From assembly GCF_030269925.1 (NCBI RefSeq), contig NC_085124.1, positions 10,478,001 through 10,542,000 of the forward strand: DNA of 64,000 nucleotides, given 5' to 3'. The notes under the pieces were generated by a model, which ran no database searches, was not told the DNA's origin, and worked only from the letters and a program-made list of their open reading frames with translations. Source of the DNA: Bombyx mori (Eukaryota > Arthropoda > Insecta > Lepidoptera > Bombycidae). Positions 55,976-64,000 of this stretch are shown one piece after another. The stretch's first letter is position 1. Each line of letters begins with the position of its first letter. The translations under genes were made by a program, and so were the position numbers.

Positions 55976-57129
55976 AAAACGCCCTACCAGTCGTCAATAT
56001 ATGCCTATGAAAATAACGTATGCTATAAAAAAATAAAAACGGAGTATATAATAAAAACGTTACGAGTATATTTATATAAAATTTAAGAACGCATTAACAT
56101 ATTCAAAGATAAGTTTCTGATTTCCAGGTAAAGTTCCAGAAAAACAGACCGCAGTTCATCTTGTTATTCAAAACTTCAAATTATTCATAGACGATGGTAT
56201 TCCAATTCAGACTTTCGAATGTAAATATTTTGTACAAAAATGTCGGTCGGAATCTTCCTAAATCATAAAATTTGACTTGAAACAAACAAACAAATTTTAA
56301 AAAATTAATTAGGTTATCAATTTAATTTTTGGTGTTAAACAATTTTTGGTGTTTTCTTGCTTACGTAGAATTTACGTTTACGTGCATGTAGTTACAGGTA
56401 TTGAGACATGACCGGTCTCAATACTCAAGAACAATGCTTCACGACAGTAACAGGCTGGGTGAATTCGAAATAAATTATACATTTCAATTTAAATTAATTA
56501 TTCAGATTAATATGTACAGATTAACTTTTGTCGTGCATCTCTCGAATCTCATCTCTCGTAACGCTTTTCAATAACCCTGTTCAAATTAGGAAAATTATTT
56601 CCAGATATTTTACTAATTTGAATTTCAGAATTAAATGACAGGGTTGCCATTGCTGTTTTTGAAAGACCGGATCTAAGCTGAACAAGTTTTAATTATTCCC
56701 GCAATTTACATTTATGTTAAGATCGCGATCCGTAGCGCTCGCTGGTGTACAAGATGCTTCGGGGGCTACGCCGCTGGCGAAATAAGCAAGACATAAATGT
56801 GTTTTATTTCTTTGATTGTCTCTTTATTCAACAACAAAATTTTGTTTTTCGATTTTAAGCTAGTATTTTTTATACAGTCGGGATTGTTGTCTAATCTATT
56901 TTGTGATATTATCGTATGTGTGGCTCAAATAGCGTCGAAAGGATGTTTTAAAGTTTGGATAGGTACCTAAATCTAAATTAAAAAAAACTTTAGATAATCG
57001 TAGCGTGTTTGCCGGTAACGATTTGATGCTACCGGATGATTCTTAATAATACGTTTTTAACCATGAAGTTCCATTTCAATACAATACTTGTCATTTCAAA
57101 CGTAATTTGTTTGTGGCTGGCAATAAATA
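55976..57129. other. No gene; weak SINE trace near 56398-56465
   Basis: AATGCTTCACGACAGTAACA and GGCTGGGTG resemble a decayed minus-strand Bm1 fragment. An imperfect inverted pair ACATTTATGT / ACATAAATGT brackets a GC-richer core at about 56709-56799. Confidence 0.4.
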
Positions 57130-57424
57130 TACATTTAAATAAATTATATTTTAAAAATTGTTTTAAATAAATAAATATTTACTAACAATCACGCCACGTT
57201 AACTGGTCCCGTGATAAGTTCGTAAAGAACTTGTGTTACAGGTACCAGATAGCGGATATAAATGTAAGATTTTTATTATACACATACATATATTTAATAT
57301 ACATCCATAACCCTGGAAAAGACATTTATATTTATCATACAAATATCTTCCCTTGGCGGGATTCGAACCCGCGACCCCCTTGTGTAGTGACCATGTCACT
57401 TACCACTACACCAGACGGCCGTTT
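57130..57424 (-). mobile_element. tRNA-derived SINE of a second family
   Basis: The minus strand starts CGGCCGTCTGGTGTAGTGG (A-box-like) and has the B box GGTTCGAATCC within CGCGGGTTCGAATCCCGCC (57358-57370 region). A non-tRNA body follows, containing TGGTACCTGTAACACAAGTT and an ATTT-rich end (TATTTATTTATTT-like near 57160-57175). The acceptor stem does not pair, so it is not a functional tRNA gene. Confidence 0.7.
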
Positions 57425-57732
57425 TGTTCTCACTATATTCATATAATTTTCCTTAATATCGACACAATGAAAATACGAGTAATTATGGATTACAAGTTCC
57501 CTAGCGGTAGCAATGCCCCGCAAATAGGTCACATTATTACTGACGTGATCGTGACGGTGGTCTAGTGTCGGTATAATTCATCACGGCTTCTTATCAAGTG
57601 GCATGAGCATTACTATTGATGTGTACTATGAGGAACCGGACACAGCACACATGATGGAGAAGCTCGCGAATCTCCGGCCAGCCTTGATTAATAGCTCGTC
57701 ACTGCTGCTTCTGCATGCATTACTGGTTACAT

Positions 57733-57979
57733 TACTAGTGGTAGGACCTCTTGTGAGTCCGCGCGGGTAGATACCACCACCCTGCCTATTTTTGCCGTGA
57801 AGCAGTAATGCGTTTCGGTTTGAAGGGCGGGGCAGCCGTTGTAGCTATACTGAGACCTTAGAATTTATATCTCAAGGTGGGTGGCGCATTTACGTCGTAG
57901 ATGTCCATGAGCTCCAGTAACCACTTAACACCAGGTGGGCTATGAGCTCGTCCACCCATTTAAGTAATAAAAAAAAAAC
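57733..57979 (+). mobile_element. Bm1-type SINE, inserted in mariner relic
   Basis: ACTAGTGGTAGGACCTCTTG to CACCCATTTAAGT with an A-rich tail. Mariner sequence follows immediately. Confidence 0.9.
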
Positions 57980-58156
57980 ATGCATTCAACAACGCACGAC
58001 CTCATAAGTTACAGCTGTGGGCCTCTAAGTTACAAGAGATAGGGTTGGAAGTATTTCGTCATTTACCATACTCACCAGACCATGTGCTGACAAACTTCTA
58101 CTTTTTACCACTTCTCTCTTTCAAGTTTTTTGTATTTTTATTGTGGGTTTACGATG

Positions 58157-58257
58157 AAAGGAAGATCTTTCACCGAGCGGATGATATTTGCTCGGTAGAC
58201 CGACGGTCCGAATGTAGTTGTTCGGAACTTGTATATATGCAAGCTTATCTTGAAAAT
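58157..58257 (+). repeat. Unclassified repeat X, copy 2
   Basis: GGAAGATCTTTCACCGAGCG, TAGACCGACGGTCCGAATGT and GCAAGCTTATCTTG match 27111-27220. Confidence 0.65.
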
Positions 58258-58310
58258 GTCGTAAGCGGGATTCAGGCATCATGCGTTGTATGATGGCTAA
58301 CCGCCATATT

Positions 58311-58547
58311 ATTGCTTAGATGGATGGACGAGCTCACAGCCCACCTGGTGTTAAATGATTACTGGAGCTCATAAACATCTACTACGTAAATGCGTCACCC
58401 ATCTTGAAATATAAGTTCTAAGGTCACAGTATAGTGACAACGGCTGCCCCACCCTTCAAACCGAAACGCATTACTGCTTCACGGCAGAAATAGGCGGAGT
58501 CGTGGTACCTACCCGTACGGACTCACAAGATGTCCTATCACCAGTAA
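58311..58547 (-). mobile_element. Bm1-type SINE, inserted in mariner relic
   Basis: ATGGATGGACGAGCTCACAG to GATGTCCTATCACCAGT. Confidence 0.9.
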
Positions 58548-58721
58548 CAAAGCTTTAGAACTTCTTGGCAGGGAAAAAAGTCAATACCCAAGAGCCAGTA
58601 CAACATGACTTTGAAGAGTATGTTGGCTTCCGTACGCCTGACTTCTTCAAGAAAGGCATTGAAAAATTACCACTGCGCTGCCAGAAATGCATCATTACCA
58701 TGGCCGTATATTTCGATTGAT

Positions 58722-59398
58722 AGAAATATAAAAAAAAAGTACTTTAAATTTCTGTATACTAAGCGGGAATTTCGTAGGCAAAGACCTTAATATATTGTAT
58801 ACTTATCTCAGCGGGATTGGCACAACATAATGCATTTGTCTTGTAATTTGATTTGGCTTATAGTTTTATGATCGACGCCCGACGACGGGTGTCTTGCATT
58901 GATAAGATTGAGAACTGGATATACAGTCAATAATTATGGCATTTGTCTGGGGTGAGAACGTTTTGTTATATTGATTTTTTATCGTAGTATATAAATGATG
59001 GGATTAATTCTCGGCCGGAATGTTGTTAAGCGATAAGCATGGCCCATAATTAACACGGTTTCTGAATATGATATTGAAGATTAAATAGAAATATTATTAC
59101 ACATTACGTTAACTGTAGAGAATTAGAACGATTTTTTAAGGTAAGGTTCAGAAGAAGTTGTTTTTGGAAAAAAGAAAGCTTGCAACAATTTTTTTGTCGA
59201 ACGTTGTAGTATGATTTCTAATAACTAACACTTTTATTTTGTTTCGTTGACTTCTTGAAATATTTCAGTAAAACAGCCTCCAAAAACAGAACTATGTTTG
59301 TAAAAACGTAAAAATGTTTGTTACTAAATAATATAGTCGCCTACGTTAATAAAATGTAAGTTTTATATTGATTAAACCAAATTATAACACTTATATTA
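58722..59398. other. No recognised feature
   Basis: AT-rich spacer. Confidence 0.4.
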
Positions 59399-59630
59399 TC
59401 TACTAATATTATAAAGAGAAAAGATTTGTTTTTTTGTTTGTATTGAATAGGCTCCAAAACTACTGAACCGATTTGAAAAATTCTTTCACTGTTTGGAAGC
59501 TACACTATTCCCGAGTGACATAGCCTATATCTTTTTTTTTTTAATTAGGGATCCTCACTAAAACTCCAATAATGTAACCCAAGGTGTAAAAAATTACTTA
59601 ATATTCTTTACACCGCGTGCCCTGCGAAAA
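59399..59630 (+). mobile_element. Helitron family C, 3'-truncated copy
   Basis: TCTACTAATATTATAAAGAG start with CTACTGAACCGATTTGAAAA inside, as at 5796. Similarity stops near CACCGCGTGCCCTGC, before any CTAG end. Confidence 0.7.
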
Positions 59631-62600
59631 CTATTGATGGTAGTATAAAATAATATACTATGACTTTGTAGAACACATTATTTACAAAAAGTGTCCCGAC
59701 AGCATATGTCTAACTATTATAGTGAGGCCGCAATAAGCGTTCTTTTATTTTAAAAAATAAAATTAAAATTTTTTTTGTTAAAGACCAGAGTGGAGCCGGA
59801 TTAGGCCGCTTGTACCTTTATAAATTAAAAGCAATTTTCCTTTATTATCAGAGGTTTTCATTAAATCGAAAATATCAAAATGGTAATACAAGCTGGGTAG
59901 ATTTCTTCAAACTTTTGATTACTCTATCTTTTAATCTGAAATCGTGTTCAAAACGTTGAGATTAATTTTTCAATATGAATAATTTTCAGAATTTAATTAT
60001 GCCTAGCGAAACGAATTCGTTATCTTCTTCAATTGAAGGGGGACACTTTAAATTGGAGAGACATTTCAAAATATGAATTACGGAATTAATGCGAAAGATT
60101 TATATTAATTTTTAAGGGATTGATTGTAAAATGAATTCTGCTTGGATTCCCGCGGTCGGCAGTTCTATAGTCAACGTTCTCTAGGTACGAAATTTACATT
60201 AACTTTGATATTGTTCGAGGCACGTTAAGATTTAGATATTAATTCGAGTTTATTAGTTATGAAGGCGACGATGAATATCGCAATCAAGTCACCTTTATAT
60301 ATATTATAATGAAATATTACTCTGACAGGCTATCAAATCAGATTATCCCGGGAGAATGGAGTTAGAACAAACCTTAGTTCACATGTCATTAAAATTGAAC
60401 AGTGATAAAATATGAAATATGAAAAAAAAAAAGAAACGGTAACAAGGTTTTCTTAGACCTAGAGATAAAATGTGTGTTTATGATTTCGGTGCCGACTGTA
60501 GTCTATATGGAGTTTTTCAAATAAATTTCCTAAGATATACCTTTTTTCACTTATTAATGTTTTGTAGTGAGCAGGGACAGTTGTTATCTTTCAGGGCTTC
60601 AACAATTAAACATTACCTATTCGCTTGCCTGTTAAAAGTCTTGTTATCCAATATTATGCTCCACCCACGTTAATAAAAGTTAGTTCATAGACATGTGGGT
60701 GGTATATTTTTACAGAATAATTAATCTGAAAATGATTACATAAATGTATAGTTTCGGTATGTTTTTGCTGTCTAAAATTGTTGTGGGAAGTAAAAACGTT
60801 GTCAGAAGTTGTTAGAAAAAACTACTAATATAAATAGATACTGTATTAGATATAATAGTAGCATTGGATTCATGAACGATCTTCTAGACGATTATATGTC
60901 TACACGTATATTTTATCAATTTCATGCGTCTGTACGCTTGCTTTATGAGTGTTGTAACAAAAAGAAAATCATTTCAGTAACACAGCTAAGAGTTAATAAC
61001 GAGAGCAATAGAATAAGTAGAAGTTTTCTTGTTTCTGATGTTGTCTATTGAAAACGCTGCTCAAATGATGGAACTTGGTTTTCAGCGCCCATGGACATCG
61101 ACTATGGTAGGCTCAGAACCCAATTTCGTTTTTCAAAGTTGAGACCACATGCGACCCAGAACCTCACACTTTTTTAATTTATTGTTTTTAATTAATCATC
61201 TTTCAATACAATTGTCATAAAAAACGACTACTTACTGACAATAAAAGTTGGTAGTTTAAAACATTTATGTTTTAACCAAGTTAATAGTTCACCTTTTGGT
61301 GTGGGTTATTATTGAAATGATAAATATTGTTATTATTTAATGCTAAGATCTGTCTTGTTGATATTAACGTTTTCAGATTGTATCGTCATCCCGTTAATTT
61401 CTATCGCGAAACAGTAATGCTTTCCGGTTTGAAGGATGGGGCAGCTGTATTAACATACAATTAAGTATAAAATATATTGTTACAAGTACATTGTAGGTAT
61501 ATGTGTACATACATTTAATATGAATGTTTTTTTTTATTATTCAGTCTATTTTGATAGATATCTCTGAAAATGAATAATAATACAATAATAGTACAGTGCA
61601 ATATAATATGTGCCGTAACTTTTTATAATTTACCTAGATGACAACGATCGTCTGGAAGAGATCTCCTCCTAGAGATAGAGTTAGATAGAGAGATAGACTC
61701 CTATCAGTTGACTTATTATAATGAAGCTTCAATTGCATTGATCCATTATCTGGCCCTCAAAACTGCACCACATGACTGCTTCGCTGCTGATCTGAGTAGG
61801 TCTGAGATACCTAAATTCGAATCTTGCACCTAATAATTAAGCTAGAATTTCCGGAGCTGGGAATGAAGGAGTCAGGAAGTTTCAAGAAGTTTTTGGAAAA
61901 TAGTTGAGGATAATACCCCGGAGGCTGGCGTCAAGTAACTAGTGATAGTAACTAAAGACAGTAACTAGTAGAACCAGTGGTAATAGGGATAAAATATTTT
62001 TTGAAGAGCTAGCTAATTGTACTAGGAAAAGACAGGTTATCTAGAGAGCGCTAAACGCTTTCAATTCAAAGCACTTTTTTAAATCGTCTAACCTAACTAC
62101 CTATTGTAGTTAAAACTATAAAATGTCCGAAAAAAATAGTTTAGTGACAATAAAAAACGCGAGACTTAACCGTAAAAGTGGTTTTCATTGCGGCTACGAC
62201 TCGTAAAAATCAAAGAAAATACTATATCTGCCTATTGTTAGTATGTGTTAGTATATTTTAAAACAAAATTATATTACTTTGTGTTTTGTTTTTGCGTCGT
62301 GCGTGAATATTGCGTCGGGGTTACTCGGCGTGTCACCTGAGAGGTCGCCCACTAGTTGGTAATTGACTAAAGAAGTAGTTTTATTACGTCATCGCCTCGA
62401 GTCGATCGACTATTAGGCTAACATCGCTTTTTTTATAATCATTTTATATCTGGAATCGAGTAGATTGGGGTCTATGTGAGGTATTGGATGTTTACCGGAG
62501 CCTATAAACACCGTAACAATTATACTGCTGCTCTCGTTGAGACATGAAGTGAAAGTTTAAATTTAGTGATCTTTTAAAAAGTCTTTGACTATATACATAA

Positions 62601-63239
62601 CACGTTGAACGTATGAAAAATCGAGTATTTTCATTCAGGTCACGGTCCTCACCGGTGAGCTTTATGTTACTCAACCGTTCGGGGCATGAGGCTCATCCGT
62701 GAGGTGCGTGAGGGTTCCAATGTAAGCGTTTCCTCCAAACCACAGATTGCTGCTATCAAACAAAAATGCGTATGAAAGTGAACCGCGTGGCCCTTTAGCC
62801 AAACCGAACCTTATGGCTTTCAAATCCACTAGAAGCTTGAAGTTTTTATCAAGGTTATAGCATTATATAATTAATATATAGCACTTTAAAATATTTTAAA
62901 AACTAGATGGTAAAAGCTTATTTTCCGTGAAAATTATCGGATTTTTAAATGAAAATCTCAATTTGATAAAAATTACTTATTCCCTGATTTTGGCTTGGCC
63001 CGAGTGATATATATAGTATTCTAGACCCACCGGTGGGTCACAAAGCGTTTCTACGTATTAATTTATATCTGTCACAAGTAAGCCCGTTCAGGTTTTGTTG
63101 TAACTATTCGCGCGTCATCATTCCCACATTGGAAGAATCCTTCCTTAAAGCACCAATCACAATAAAATTTAATCACAATTAAACCAACGACTCATAAACG
63201 CATAGTGGACGAACATCTTCATTTAAATATATTTACAAA
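59631..63239. other. Mostly unassigned 3.6 kb with two SINE traces
   Basis: No gene. Short Bm1-like pieces occur at 61383-61450 (plus: ATTTCTATCGCGAAACAGTA, GGTTTGAAGGATGGGGCAGC) and 62485-62560 (minus: TTTACCGGAGCCTATAAACA). ORFs of 60-80 codons at 60470-61051 and 62492-62674 show no domain. Confidence 0.4.
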
Positions 63240-63585
63240 CTAGCGACCCGCCCTCGCTTCGCTTCGGAAACATTAAATTTTATTATTGATGGCTGAGTCC
63301 CGCGATGTTACCTGCGGTTATTGTCGTACCGCGGGTGACGCCGCGGGGCGAAGCTAGTCTTAAAAAAGTAGCCTAAGTTATTCCTTATATCATCACCTAC
63401 CTATCAGTGAGTCTCGTCAAAATCGATCCAGCCGTTCCAGAGATTAGCCGGAACAAATAGACAGAAAAAAATTGTAAACAATGTTATTTTGGTGTATGTA
63501 ACGTGTATATATTCATATGCATGTAGTAAAAAGCGGTTATTTTAATATTACAAACAGACACTCCAATTTTATTTACATGTATAGA
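63240..63585 (-). mobile_element. Non-autonomous Helitron, family E
   Basis: The left edge CTAGCGACCCGCCCTCGC and right edge TTTACATGTATAGA complement CTAG and TC ends. It contains the GC-rich 3' domain GGTGACGCCGCGGGGCGAAG with an internal CTAG at 63354, plus ATCGATCCAGCCGTTCCAGA. It is 346 bp. Confidence 0.75.
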
Positions 63586-64000
63586 TTATAGTATTTATTT
63601 CGAGGCAGACGTGACAGATTTTGCGCTACACAAGTCCAACGCGTGTAATATGCGGCACTGTTACGTGATACACAACATGCTCCCGGACAATATCGGGCAT
63701 TGTTTGGCTCGTTTCGGTTTTTATCCGACTTATATAATTCTATTTGAGTGTACTAAGCCCGGAGAACGTGCTGAATAAAACATTGCGAACGTTTCGGGCG
63801 GTCCATTAGTGATGAAATTTAGTTCCCCGACGGCTACACACACTTGAAGATGGGTTTATTTTTGTGGGAATTTATTAATAAGATCAAGATATGATGTACA
63901 TATTTAAAAAATATATCACGCGATTCATATTTGGTTTATGTAAAAAATTATGCCATGTGATTGCCAATTTAGTTTCGCCGCAATACTCATATTCTTTCGT
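63586..64000. other. No recognised feature
   Basis: AT-rich end of the window; no supported feature. Confidence 0.4.

Larger units (their letters stand above)
57981..58718 (+). pseudogene. Mariner transposase relic interrupted by repeats
   Basis: Two parts of one mariner reading are separated by repeat X and a SINE. Part one, 57987-58125, carries a NARPHKLQLW-like block and GLEVFRHLPYSPDHVLTNFY, the region of the second and third catalytic Asp. The last Asp position (PTD/SDY in relatives) reads TNFY, so the triad is lost. Part two, 58560-58721, reads EEYVGFRTPDFFKKGIEKLP and RCQKCIITMAVYFD, the normal C-terminus. It is more diverged than the mariner at 46524 and a different lineage. Confidence 0.75.

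Noticed and set aside
57351..57424. tRNA gene on the minus strand
   Set aside because: A and B boxes are present, but the acceptor stem does not pair and the sequence continues into a SINE body.

Overview
The window reads as a stretch of a lepidopteran nuclear genome, most likely Bombyx (silkworm). It carries many copies of a tRNA-headed Bm1-type SINE, a jockey-like non-LTR retrotransposon family, several small Helitron families with TC...CTAG ends, and mariner, hAT and piggyBac-type DNA elements. All are dispersed in AT-rich sequence with intron-split coding. The species is inferred from repeat content and was not tested by a search.

Only one host gene can be supported: a minus-strand fatty-acid elongase (ELOVL family) between 7178 and 13284. 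Four exons have compatible phases, a stop codon and a polyadenylation signal; the first exon or exons were not found. Its introns are packed with SINEs, one of them a full-length copy holding two later retrotransposon insertions, and with a 197-bp tandem duplication.

Layout: 159-572 Helitron; 719-4592 apparently complete piggyBac-like transposon (656-aa transposase, 16-bp terminal repeats, TTAA on both sides, 73-bp subterminal tandem repeats); 4.7-6.5 kb repeat fragments and a 155-bp TTAA-flanked MITE; 7.1-13.3 kb the elongase gene; 14.9-18.8 kb SINEs (one with a 102-A tail), a hAT-type MITE and a short unrecognised ORF; 20.2-23.9 kb a Helitron split by a 3.4-kb jockey-like element with two inferred internal deletions; 24-44 kb mostly repeats and unassigned DNA; 44.7-47.8 kb a MITE candidate, a Helitron and a dead mariner; 48-59 kb Helitrons, SINEs, RTE and jockey-like 3' ends and a second mariner relic interrupted by SINEs; 59-64 kb largely featureless, ending in a Helitron.

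No rRNA, CRISPR array, bacterial operon or functional tRNA was seen. The best candidate for something undescribed is the piggyBac-like element, whose two ends share a repeated motif arranged as inverted arrays.
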